Source: Microbacterium sp. LWH13-1.2
GTDB taxonomy: Bacteria > Actinomycetota > Actinomycetes > Actinomycetales > Microbacteriaceae
NCBI RefSeq assembly: GCF_038397735.1
Contig: NZ_CP151635.1
Span: forward strand, 1,488,001 to 1,552,000
DNA: 64,000 nt
Direction of reading: 5' to 3'
The notes under the pieces were generated by a model that had not been told where the DNA came from, did not search any database, and saw only the letters and a program-made list of their open reading frames with translations. This document shows positions 29,830-38,682 of this stretch, one piece after another (positions within the stretch are counted from its first letter, which is position 1; each line of letters starts with the position of its first letter). The translations under genes were made by a program, and so were the position numbers.

Positions 29830-29835
29830 ACCCTA
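29830..29835 (-). promoter_or_regulatory. Candidate leaderless -10 (TAGGGT) of the OleD-like operon
   Basis: TAGGGT on the minus strand ends 7 nt before the ATG at 29822. The -10 of the divergent glycosyltransferase gene is only 7 bp away on the other strand. Confidence 0.5.
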
Positions 29836-29842
29836 GCCGCCC

Positions 29843-29848
29843 TATTGT
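29843..29848 (+). promoter_or_regulatory. Candidate leaderless -10 (TATTGT) of the GT4 gene
   Basis: TATTGT ends 6 nt before the GTG at 29855; no ribosome site is visible. Confidence 0.55.
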
Positions 29849-29854
29849 GGTCGA

Positions 29855-31072
29855 GTGCGCATCGCCATGGTCACCGACTACTACCTGCCGACTCTGGGCG
29901 GCGTGCAGACCGTGATCAAGGCGCACAGGGAGGCTCTGGAGCACGCCGGGCACGAGGTCTTCGTGTTCGCTCCTCTGGCTGAGCCCAGTGCCGATCCGCA
30001 CGTCGTGCGGCTGCCCACGGCCCGTGGCTTCGCGCCGGACGGCTATCCGTTCACGTGGACGCCGGCAGCGGCGGCGGCGGCTCTTCGCGACGGTCTGAGC
30101 ATGCACCGGATCGAGATCGTCCACGTGCACACCGAGATGTTCGCGGCGCTGGCCGGCTTCGAGGCCGCGCGGGCCCTCGGCATCCCGATCGTGCAGACCA
30201 TGCACGGGCGCATCGACGTCTACACGCGATCCGTGCTTCCCCTTCCCTCGGTCACGACGGCGTTGCTCGCGGCGATGCATCGACGACGTCTGAGCCACGA
30301 CCGGGCGCGCATCGACTCGACCGCCGCGTATGCGAAGACGCGCATGGCCCAGCGGATGTGGCGGCTCATGGTGAGTCAGGCGAACCACGCCGACCAGGTG
30401 ATCGTGCCATCGGCGCATTTCGCGGCGAAGCTGGTCGCCCAGGGCGTGCGGACGCCGCTCACCGTGCTGTCCAACGGGCTCGAGTCGAGTGTGCTCGACC
30501 GGGTCGGCGCGCCGACGCCGCGGATCGTCGCGCCGGACGAAGAGCTCCGCGTCGTGTGGTGCGGCCGACTGTCGCCCGAGAAGCGGCCTCAGGTCTTCGT
30601 CGACGCCCTGCGGCAGTCGCCCGGAGTCCGAGCCGAGATGTTCGGTGACGGTGTCGCGCGTCGCACTGTCGCGGATGCCGCGGCGGATCTGCCGTCGGGG
30701 CGCCTCACGGTGCACGGCGGAGTCCCCCAGTCCCGGGTGCTCGACGGCATGCGTCAGGCTCACGTGCTGGTGTCTACCTCGCTCGACTTCGACAACCAGC
30801 CGATGGTCATCCTCGAGGCGATCGCGTCGGGGCTGCCGGTGATCGTCACCGACCCTGACCTCGCCGAGATGCTCCCGGACGGCGGCGGAATCGTGACCGA
30901 CACCCCGGATGCGTCGGGGCTCGCGCATGCTCTCCGCGCGCTGCGCGACGACCCGGCCGCTGTCCGGTCGATGAGCACGGCTGCGATCTCCCACCGCGAT
31001 CAGGTCGCGCAGGACACCCACCGCGATGCTCTGATCGCTGTGTACCGCGCGGCACTGTCGCTCGCGCGGTGA
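29855..31072 (+). CDS. GT4-family glycosyltransferase
   Basis: A 405-residue GT-B glycosyltransferase. N-terminal domain: MVTDYYLPTLGGVQTVI with the donor/acceptor glycine loop, and HVHTEMFAAL. C-terminal domain: VWCGRLSPEKRPQVFVDAL (GT4 R-x-x-x-K pair) and the modified E-x7-E segment FDNQPMVILEAIASGLPV, where an Asp/Asn pair replaces the first Glu position. It resembles mannosyltransferases such as PimB, which transfer a sugar from GDP- or UDP-donors to lipids. It is probably leaderless (TATTGT six bases before GTG). It is divergent from the OleD-like operon over 32 bp and may be co-regulated, so glycosylation of that operon's product is possible but unproven. Its end lies 3 bp from the convergent parE. 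Confidence 0.85.
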   Translation: MRIAMVTDYYLPTLGGVQTVIKAHREALEHAGHEVFVFAPLAEPSADPHVVRLPTARGFAPDGYPFTWTPAAAAAALRDGLSMHRIEIVHVHTEMFAALAGFEAARALGIPIVQTMHGRIDVYTRSVLPLPSVTTALLAAMHRRRLSHDRARIDSTAAYAKTRMAQRMWRLMVSQANHADQVIVPSAHFAAKLVAQGVRTPLTVLSNGLESSVLDRVGAPTPRIVAPDEELRVVWCGRLSPEKRPQVFVDALRQSPGVRAEMFGDGVARRTVADAAADLPSGRLTVHGGVPQSRVLDGMRQAHVLVSTSLDFDNQPMVILEAIASGLPVIVTDPDLAEMLPDGGGIVTDTPDASGLAHALRALRDDPAAVRSMSTAAISHRDQVAQDTHRDALIAVYRAALSLAR

Positions 31073-31075
31073 CGC

Positions 31076-33178
31076 TCAGGCGTCGATCGACTCCCGCGAC
31101 AGACGGTCGGAGGAGTCGATGATGAACTCGCGGCGTGGAGCGACCTCGTTGCCCATCAGCAGCTCGAAGACGCGACCCGCCGCCTCGGCGTCCTCCATGC
31201 GCACCCGGCGCAGAAGCCGTCCGCCTCGATCCATCGTGGTGTTCGCGAGCTGCTCGGCGTCCATCTCGCCCAGACCCTTGTAGCGCTGGATCGGCTCGTG
31301 CCAGCGCTTGCCGGCCTTGCGGAGCTTGGCCAGGAGCGTGTGCATCTCCTGCTCGCTGTAGGTGTAGATCGTCTCGTTCGGCTTGGAGCCGGGGTTCATC
31401 ACGATCACCCTGTGCAGCGGCGGCACCGCGGCGAACACGCGTCCGTGCTCGATGAGCGGACGCATGTACCGGTAGAAGAGCGTGAGGAGCAACGTGCGGA
31501 TGTGCGCGCCGTCGACATCGGCGTCGCTCATCAGGATCACCTTGCCGTAGCGCGCGGCGTCGATGTCGAAGCTCCGACCGGACCCCGCACCGATGACCTG
31601 GATGATCGAGGCGCACTCCGTGTTCGACAGCATGTCGCCGACGGACGCCTTCTGCACGTTCAGGATCTTGCCGCGAATGGGCAGCAGCGCCTGGAACTCG
31701 CTGTTGCGCGCGTTCTTGGCCGTACCGAGAGCGGAGTCGCCCTCGACGATGAACAGCTCGCTGCGCTCGACCTCGTTGGTGCGGCAGTCGACCAGCTTGG
31801 TCGGCAGGGTCGACGACTCCAGGGCGTTCTTGCGACGCTGGGTCTCCTTGTGCGCGCGAGCCGAGACGCGGGCCTTCATCTCGGCGACGATCTTGTCGAG
31901 CAGCTGCGTCGCCTGGCTCTTGTCGTCACGCTTCGTCGAGCTGAACCGCGCCGCGAGATCCTTGCGGATCACCTGGGCCACGATCTGGCGCACGGCCGGT
32001 GTGCCGAGGATCTCCTTCGTCTGCCCCTCGAACTGAGGCTCCGGCACGTTCACCGTGAGCACCGCGGTGAGCCCCGCGAGGACATCGTCCTTCTCGAGCT
32101 TGTCGTTGCTGCCGACCTTCAGACGGCGTGCGTTCTGATCGACCTGCGACCGCAGCACCTTGAGCAGCTCCTGCTCGAACCCCTGCTGGTGCGTGCCGCC
32201 CTTGGGTGTGGCGATGATGTTGACGAACGACCGCGTGGTCGTGTCGTAGCCCGTTCCCCAGCGCATCGCGATATCGACGGCGCAGACGCGCTCGACCTCT
32301 GTCGCGATCATGTGACCGTCGGCCTGCAGAACCGGAACGGTCTCCTTGAAGGTGCCTTCACCCTGGATGCGCCATGTGTCGGTGACGGGAGCGTCGTTCG
32401 CGAGGTACTCGACGAACTCCGAGATGCCGCCGTCGTACCGGTAGGAGGTCTCAATCGCCTGGCCCTCGACCTCGGCTCCGTTCGCCGCGCGCTCATCGCG
32501 GATGACGAGCTCGAGGCCGGGGACGAGGAATGCCGTCTGACGCGCGCGGGTCACCAGCTCGTTGAGCTGGAACGCGGCATCCTTCGTGAAGATCTGGTGA
32601 TCCGCCCAGTAGCGGATGCGCGTTCCGCTGGTGCCGCGCGGCGCCTTGCCGACGACCCGCAGCTCGCTCTTGTCCTGGAACGGCGTGAACTTCGCGTCCG
32701 GTCGCTTCTCGCCGGAGTCGGCGAAGAGCCCAGGCTCGCCGCGATGGAAGGACATCGCATACGTCTTGCCGCCGCGGTCGACCTCGACGTCGAGGCGCTC
32801 GGACAGCGCGTTGACCACAGAAGCACCGACTCCGTGCAGACCACCGGATGCGGCGTACGACCCACCGCCGAACTTGCCGCCGGCATGCAGCTTCGTGAAC
32901 ACGACCTCGACGCCGGTGAGACCGGTGCGGGGCTCGACGTCGACGGGGATTCCGCGGCCGCGGTCATGGACCTCGACGCTGCCGTCATCGTGCAGGATGA
33001 TGTCGATCTTCGAGCCGTTGCCCGCGACGGCCTCGTCGACGGCGTTGTCGATGATCTCCCAGAGGCAGTGCATAAGGCCCGGGGATCCGTTCGAACCGAT
33101 GTACATACCGGGACGCTTGCGGACGGCCTCGAGCCCTTCGAGCACCTGGAGATGATGGGCGGAATACTCGGCGGTCAC
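31076..33178 (-). CDS. parE: DNA topoisomerase IV subunit B
   Basis: A 700-residue GHKL ATPase subunit of topoisomerase IV. The start is the GTG of VTAEYSAHHLQVLEGL with GGAG upstream; the open frame continues 32 codons further without support. KRPGMYIGSN, the Bergerat Asn/Glu region EIIDNAVDEA, DRGRGIPV and the GLHGVGASVVNALS lid mark the ATPase domain (about 1-220). The TOPRIM domain has VEGDSALGTAKNAR and DADVDGAHIRTLLL. The C terminus QRYKGLGEMDAEQL is intact. TAGACT lies 8 nt before the GTG and may be the -10 of a near-leaderless transcript. It works with ParC, encoded 5.3 kb away on the other strand. Confidence 0.95.
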   Translation of the reverse strand: MTAEYSAHHLQVLEGLEAVRKRPGMYIGSNGSPGLMHCLWEIIDNAVDEAVAGNGSKIDIILHDDGSVEVHDRGRGIPVDVEPRTGLTGVEVVFTKLHAGGKFGGGSYAASGGLHGVGASVVNALSERLDVEVDRGGKTYAMSFHRGEPGLFADSGEKRPDAKFTPFQDKSELRVVGKAPRGTSGTRIRYWADHQIFTKDAAFQLNELVTRARQTAFLVPGLELVIRDERAANGAEVEGQAIETSYRYDGGISEFVEYLANDAPVTDTWRIQGEGTFKETVPVLQADGHMIATEVERVCAVDIAMRWGTGYDTTTRSFVNIIATPKGGTHQQGFEQELLKVLRSQVDQNARRLKVGSNDKLEKDDVLAGLTAVLTVNVPEPQFEGQTKEILGTPAVRQIVAQVIRKDLAARFSSTKRDDKSQATQLLDKIVAEMKARVSARAHKETQRRKNALESSTLPTKLVDCRTNEVERSELFIVEGDSALGTAKNARNSEFQALLPIRGKILNVQKASVGDMLSNTECASIIQVIGAGSGRSFDIDAARYGKVILMSDADVDGAHIRTLLLTLFYRYMRPLIEHGRVFAAVPPLHRVIVMNPGSKPNETIYTYSEQEMHTLLAKLRKAGKRWHEPIQRYKGLGEMDAEQLANTTMDRGGRLLRRVRMEDAEAAGRVFELLMGNEVAPRREFIIDSSDRLSRESIDA

Positions 33179-33362
33179 AATCTCCGAGTCTATTCGCGAT
33201 GCCTCCCCCCGGCCCGCAGACACTCCCCGTGGGCGACCACTGCGAGCGCTGCGCGTACGCGCTGAGCGAAACACGCCGCAAACCGGGCATTACTGCAGCC
33301 ACAGCGTGGTTACATTGAGCACGCCCAACCAGCGAACCCGACACTCTCAAGGAGGCACCGAG

Positions 33363-33575
33363 ATGAACGCAACGACTGAACGTGAGACCTCCGCCGTCGA
33401 GTTCCGCCTGACCGCCATGGATCGCTGTGATTCGTGTGGCGCTCAGGCCTACATCGCGGCCGAGGTCAACGGCTCCGAGCTGCTCTTCTGCGCCCACCAC
33501 GGACGCAAGTACGAAGAGAAGCTGCGCAGCGTCGCCACGAGCTGGCACGATGAGACCGCTCGTCTGATCGACTGA
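33363..33575 (+). CDS. Small cysteine-pair protein (DUF7455-like)
   Basis: A 70-residue protein. The start is set by a strong AAGGAGG 7 nt before the ATG. The core is MDRCDSCGAQAYIAAEVNG followed by LLFCAHHGRKYEEKL: a CxxC plus CxHH arrangement that probably binds one zinc ion. It matches a small actinobacterial family now labelled DUF7455, usually encoded near sigA or parE; function unknown. It has its own strong terminator and about 180 bp of upstream sequence shared with parE, so it is monocistronic. The strong ribosome site suggests abundant expression. Confidence 0.83.
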   Translation: MNATTERETSAVEFRLTAMDRCDSCGAQAYIAAEVNGSELLFCAHHGRKYEEKLRSVATSWHDETARLID

Positions 33576-33597
33576 GCCATTCGGTCTGATCCGCCTC

Positions 33598-33621
33598 GGA
33601 GCCCGTCATGTGACGGGCTCC
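33598..33621. terminator. Hairpin terminator after the DUF7455-like gene
   Basis: GGAGCCCGTC and GACGGGCTCC form a perfect 10 bp stem with an ATGT loop, between convergent genes. Confidence 0.75.
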
Positions 33622-33645
33622 GCTTTCGTGTAGTCGCCCTCGTCG

Positions 33646-34686
33646 TCACTCGATGACGACGCGCCGCACGCGGGGTGTCAGTCGGGTGAGGATCTCCTCC
33701 CCGACCGTGTCGATGCTCTCGGCGAGCGTGGTCGCGCTGCATTCCCCGTGCTCCCCCGCCCCGAACACCCGAACGGCGTCGCCCACCTGCATGCCCGGCC
33801 ACGCGGCGACCACGGACGTCGTCATGTCGATGCGGACCAGTTCGCGCGGTCCGTCCGGTGTGCCGACAGTCGCTCCCACGAGCGTGGACGGGATCCCGTC
33901 GAAAGAGCCGATCGCGATCACCGCATCGTGATCGCGGACCTCGACGACCGGGGCCACGAGCTCGGCCACGGGCAGGATCCCCTCGAGGTGCGGGCCGTCG
34001 GCCGAGCGGACCCCGTAGCAGAACGCACCGATGCGGGAGACGGAACCGCGCAGCTCCGGGCGCCACCAGGAAGCAGCGGATGCGGTCAGGTGCAGCGCCT
34101 CGGGGGTGCCCCCGGATTCCTCGACCACGCGGACGGCCTCGAGGAATGCCGCCTGGGCCTCGTCGTCCTCGGCGTCGCTGGCCTCGGCGAGATGACTCCA
34201 GACTCCGACGAGCTCGAGCTGCCCCGCGGCCTCACCTGCTCTGACGTCCGCGATCGTCTGCGCCCACTCCTGCGGAAGCAGTCCGTTGCGATGCAGCCCC
34301 GTGTCGATCTTGAGATGGATCCGGGCGCGAAGTCCGAGATCATGTGCCCGCGCGATGATCCGCTCGAGATACTCGGCGCTGCCGACACCGAGGTCGATGC
34401 CCTGCCGCAGCGCCTCGTCGATCTCGGGATCGGTCGATGTGACCCAGGCGAGCACGCGCCCGCTCTCGCCCAGTACGCGCCGTGCCTCGACACCGCTGTC
34501 GACGTCATAAGAGCCGAACCATTCGACGCCGGCGCTCTGGGCTGCCTCCACCGCCCAGCGGAGCCCGTGTCCGTACGCGTCGTCTTTGAGGACCACCATC
34601 AGCGCCGACGGAGCGATGCGCTCGCGCACGGCGGCGATGTTCGACACGAACCGATCGGTGCGGATGCGGAGTTCCGGGCGGCTCAT
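33646..34686 (-). CDS. alr: Alanine racemase-family protein, long subunit (catalytic-Tyr domain degenerate)
   Basis: A 346-residue fold-type III PLP protein. The barrel is complete: PLP lysine Lys34 in VLKDDAYGHG, KIDTGLHRNG near 126-135, GVWSHLAEASD near 161, and Arg218 in SRIGAFCYG, equivalent to Arg219 of Geobacillus Alr, which contacts the pyridine nitrogen. The C-terminal beta domain is altered: the segment with the catalytic Tyr265 is deleted, the Tyr284 position is Ser261 (AIGSFDGIP), and the Met312-Asp313 pair reads Met-Thr. Alone it should lack the second acid/base. It overlaps the short racemase-like gene by 4 nt (ATGA), implying coupled, near-equimolar synthesis. It could be inactive, act on another amino acid, or pair with the short partner. 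Confidence 0.85.
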   Translation of the reverse strand: MSRPELRIRTDRFVSNIAAVRERIAPSALMVVLKDDAYGHGLRWAVEAAQSAGVEWFGSYDVDSGVEARRVLGESGRVLAWVTSTDPEIDEALRQGIDLGVGSAEYLERIIARAHDLGLRARIHLKIDTGLHRNGLLPQEWAQTIADVRAGEAAGQLELVGVWSHLAEASDAEDDEAQAAFLEAVRVVEESGGTPEALHLTASAASWWRPELRGSVSRIGAFCYGVRSADGPHLEGILPVAELVAPVVEVRDHDAVIAIGSFDGIPSTLVGATVGTPDGPRELVRIDMTTSVVAAWPGMQVGDAVRVFGAGEHGECSATTLAESIDTVGEEILTRLTPRVRRVVIE

Positions 34687-35390
34687 GCCTCCCACCCCCG
34701 CTCCGCGTGCGACCCGGCCACGGCGATGAGCTCGGCGATGGTGAGTCCGGTCACAGCGCTCCAGCGCGCGAGCCCCGGGCCGGCAGGTCCCGTCCCGCCG
34801 AAGTAGGTGGCGTCGACACCCGGCTGGGGATCGGTCGCATCCTGCAGATCGACCACACAGACATCCATCGCGACGCGCCCGACGATCGGCCGTTGCACAC
34901 CGTCGATCTCGACGTGGGCCGCATTGCCAAGTGCCCGAACGATCCCCTGCGCGTATCCGCCGGTGATGAGTGCCGCTGTGGTGTCGCGAGTTGCCCGATG
35001 CGTGTAGCCGTACGAGACCGCGTCTCCGGCCTTCAGCGGCTTCGTCGACAGAATCCGTCCGACGAGGCGCATCACGGGGATCGTCTGCAGCGTCCCCTCG
35101 GCATCCGGCAGTCCGTAGAGCAGGAAAGGGTCGATGTCGGCCACGCCCTCGGTGACAGCCTCGATGCCCTCGAGTCGCAGCATCTCGGCCTCTTCCGCGT
35201 AGTCCACGAGCACGGCCGCGGCGCCGGCACCCGTCACGGCGTGCGCGATCGCGAGCACTCCATGGCCCCAGGCATCCTTGCGGAGATCCGCGATCCGGCC
35301 TCCCGCGTCGACGGCTGCGGACGCGGACGCGGCCAGAGCCGACCGCGAGATCATCGCCCGCGGACGGGAGCTGGAAGTCTTCTCACACAC
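34683..35390 (-). CDS. Truncated alanine racemase-like protein, short subunit (carries the catalytic-Tyr domain)
   Basis: A 235-residue protein, far shorter than the usual 360-380. It keeps the lysine loop (Lys38 in LRKDAWGHG) and the next helix and strand to about residue 82, then jumps to the end of the barrel (DPFLLYGLP, about 87-95), omitting the strands that bind PLP phosphate and the Arg219 position. The C-terminal domain is complete: Tyr127 in AVSYGYTH, Tyr146 in TGGYAQG exactly 19 residues later, as Tyr265 and Tyr284 are spaced in Geobacillus Alr, and Met175-Asp176 in GRVAMDVCVVDL. A TAGGCT -10 six bases before the GTG indicates a genuine, expressed 5' end, so this is not a decaying fragment. 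It is translated first, coupled to the long partner. Confidence 0.83.
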   Translation of the reverse strand: MCEKTSSSRPRAMISRSALAASASAAVDAGGRIADLRKDAWGHGVLAIAHAVTGAGAAAVLVDYAEEAEMLRLEGIEAVTEGVADIDPFLLYGLPDAEGTLQTIPVMRLVGRILSTKPLKAGDAVSYGYTHRATRDTTAALITGGYAQGIVRALGNAAHVEIDGVQRPIVGRVAMDVCVVDLQDATDPQPGVDATYFGGTGPAGPGLARWSAVTGLTIAELIAVAGSHAERGWEA

Positions 35391-35396
35391 GGTTCC

Positions 35397-35402
35397 AGCC
35401 TA
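35397..35402 (-). promoter_or_regulatory. Candidate leaderless -10 (TAGGCT) of the racemase operon
   Basis: TAGGCT on the minus strand ends 6 nt before the GTG of the short racemase-like gene. It supports that start. Confidence 0.55.
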
Positions 35403-35437
35403 GCTCCGCCTTCTCAGGATGCCCTGCGTGCCCCCCG

Positions 35438-35443
35438 TAGACT
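35438..35443 (+). promoter_or_regulatory. Candidate -10 (TAGACT) of the ATP-grasp gene
   Basis: TAGACT lies 26 nt before the ATG, leaving room for a short leader that contains TTGGAG. Confidence 0.35.
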
Positions 35444-35469
35444 GGATGGGACCCCGACCTTGGAGATCC

Positions 35470-36486
35470 ATGTCACGCTTTTCCCTCGTGCCCCGCGTCC
35501 GCTATCTGCTGACGCGCGCCCGCCGCATCGACGTCGCCTCGGTGATCGAGAGGGCCAAGGAGTCATCCGCCCAGCACGGCAAGGCCGTGCCCCTCGTGGT
35601 GGTCGACATGCTGTGGTCGGCGGGTCGACACAACGTCGGATTCCAGGACTACATCGACTACGACTTCGCGATCCTCACCAAGGCCGAGCGCGACACCTTC
35701 ATGACGCACCCGGTCTCCAACGAAATCTCGCAGAAGTACGACCACCCCGATTACCGGCACCTCTTCCACGACAAGGCCGAGTTCAACGCCGTCTTCGACG
35801 CGTTCCTCAAACGCGAGTGGATGCTCATCACCGAGGGCAATGCCGAGGAGCTGCGCGCCTTCACGGAGCGCCAGGGCACGATCGTCGTCAAGGAGACGCA
35901 CGGTCAGGCCGGCACCGGCGTGCACCGCTACCACGCGGCCGACGTGACCGACTGGGACGCCTTCCATGCGGAACTGCTGTCGAAGAAGCAGGTGCTGGTC
36001 GAAGAGGTCATCCGTCAGCACGCCGACCTCGCCGCCGTCTGCCCCGGCACGGTGAACACCACCCGCATCACCGCGTTCTTCGACGGCGAGAAGACGCACA
36101 TCCTCGCGATGGCGCAGAAGTTCGGCCGCGGAGCCGTCAGCGACCAGATGAGCTTCGGCGGTTTCTACACCATGCTCGACGAGGACGGACATTCGGTGGG
36201 CTCGGGCTACGACTCGCACGGGCACGTCCACGTCACGCACCCCGACTCGGGCTTCCCGATCGCCGATTTCCAGCTGCCGATGATGGATGAGGTGCGCGAG
36301 TTCGTCGACCGGGTCGCCCGCGTCGTGCCTCAGGTCCAGTACGTCGGCTGGGACGTCGTGGTCACCGCCGAGGGACCTGTCCTGGTCGAGGGCAACTGGG
36401 GAGCCGGCGTGTACGAGAACAAGCCGAGCGTCACGGGCATCCGCACGGGCCACAAGCCTCGCTACCAGGCCGCCATCGGGTTCTGA
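35470..36486 (+). CDS. Sugar-transfer-associated ATP-grasp family protein
   Basis: A 338-residue protein with an ATP-grasp core. GTIVVKETHGQAGTGVHRY (about 140-160) is the phosphate-binding loop, QVLVEEVIRQH the hinge Glu region, NTTRITAFFDG a central strand, and VGWDVVVTAEGPVLVEGNW the metal-binding Asp-Glu-Asn end. This matches the ATPgrasp_ST family (alpha-L-glutamate ligase-related), often found in cell-envelope polysaccharide loci. The ATP-grasp fold joins a carboxylate to an amine or thiol; the substrates are not known. The ATG follows TTGGAG. It diverges from the racemase pair over 79 bp and ends in a strong terminator, so it is monocistronic. A shared cell-wall role with the racemases is plausible only from position. 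Confidence 0.82.
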   Translation: MSRFSLVPRVRYLLTRARRIDVASVIERAKESSAQHGKAVPLVVVDMLWSAGRHNVGFQDYIDYDFAILTKAERDTFMTHPVSNEISQKYDHPDYRHLFHDKAEFNAVFDAFLKREWMLITEGNAEELRAFTERQGTIVVKETHGQAGTGVHRYHAADVTDWDAFHAELLSKKQVLVEEVIRQHADLAAVCPGTVNTTRITAFFDGEKTHILAMAQKFGRGAVSDQMSFGGFYTMLDEDGHSVGSGYDSHGHVHVTHPDSGFPIADFQLPMMDEVREFVDRVARVVPQVQYVGWDVVVTAEGPVLVEGNWGAGVYENKPSVTGIRTGHKPRYQAAIGF

Positions 36487-36517
36487 CCCGACCGGGTGCT
36501 GACCCGACTCGGGCACG

Positions 36518-36552
36518 AAGAAGGCCCGGATGCTGAGCATCCGGGCCTTCTT
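36518..36552. terminator. Strong bidirectional terminator, ATP-grasp gene / cofE-like gene
   Basis: AAGAAGGCCCGGATGC and its exact complement form a 16 bp stem with a TGA loop between convergent genes. Confidence 0.85.
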
Positions 36553-36575
36553 GCTGTCAGCGCGACTCGCGAGGA

Positions 36576-37267
36576 TCAGGCCTCGCGCACGATTCCCATC
36601 GGCGTCGACTGCGTCGCCTGGCCGAGGGGGTTGTCACCGAGGATCTGAACGAGCCGGCGCTCACCGGCCTTGTCGAGAGTCGATCCCAGGATGTTGCCGC
36701 CGATGTCGTTGATGTCGACGACCGCCACATCAACCTGTCCGCCGACCAGCTTCTGGATGCGGAGAGCGACCTCGCGCGGGTTCTTCGGTCCGAGCACGAC
36801 CGCCTGGTTGTAGGGCGGGATCGTGTTCTTCGTGGGGCCGTCGATCGCGCGGGCCTTGTCGCCCGCGATGCGATAGAAGTCACCGCGACGGCCGAAGGCC
36901 TTCGTGATCACCGAGACGCCCGCTGCGAAGAGGATGCGCAGGGTGCCGCACTCGCGCAGCGCCATCTCCATCGTCTCCGGCATGCCGAGGCCGATGCCGT
37001 AGGAGGTGCGTACGACATACCGCGAGAGGAAGCGCGCGAGCGGACGTGGAGTGATCTCGTCGAGACGGTACGAGCGTCCCTGCGTGATCGCCACGATCTT
37101 CTCGGTCACGAACAGCAGGTCTCCCGGCTGCACGGCATCCTTCGCGTACTCCGTGATGACGGAGTCGAGGTCGTCGTCAGGCATGACGACCCGGGTTCGC
37201 AGCGGAATACGTGCGTAGCTCTTGCCGTCGACGCTCGTCTCGAGCGCCTTGCCCTCGTTCGCCTGCA

Positions 37268-37268
<1 letters not shown>
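36576..37268 (-). CDS. CofE-like protein (coenzyme F420-0:L-glutamate ligase family)
   Basis: A 230-residue single-domain CofE/FbiB-N family protein. Visible family features are GDLLFVTEKIVAITQGR near 50, the central FYRIAGDKARAIDGPT and IPPYNQAVVLGPKNP, and DINDIGGNILGST near 190. CofE adds glutamates to F420-0 using GTP. The usual D-x-x-GRPWR segment is not recognisable; the DINDIGG stretch takes that position, so the substrate may differ. There is no C-terminal nitroreductase domain as in FbiB and no other F420 gene in the window. Its ATG overlaps the sigA stop by one base (TGATG), so it is translated from the sigA message. Confidence 0.75.
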
Positions 37269-38503
<1,235 letters not shown>

Positions 38504-38613
38504 GTTTCGCCTTTCACGGGGCCGCTCGCAGGCCCCGGAGCATTTCGGACACTAGTAAGACCCTTGTCAAGTCAGATCTCCGGAAAGATCGATTGACAAC
38601 GGGTCAGAGTCCT

Positions 38614-38619
38614 AGTATC
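38614..38619 (-). promoter_or_regulatory. Candidate extended -10 (TGC-GATACT) upstream of sigA
   Basis: On the minus strand TGC directly precedes GATACT, about 110 nt before the sigA GTG, with no clear -35. A TTGACA also lies nearer the gene but has no matching -10. Confidence 0.35.
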
Positions 38620-38682
38620 GCACACGTGTGGGCATGCAGGTGCATTCGGCTGAAGTTCACGAGCCGGATGGCAACCCCGGGC

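Noticed and set aside
34683..35390. Short racemase-like gene as a decaying pseudogene
   Set aside because: The frame is fully open, the catalytic-domain residues are intact, it has its own -10 at the right distance, and it is coupled to the long gene. These favour a functional, reduced protein.
38592..38619. Plus-strand TTGACA with TAGTAT near sigA as a promoter
   Set aside because: The spacing is 14 bp, too short, and no plus-strand gene lies downstream for over 1 kb.
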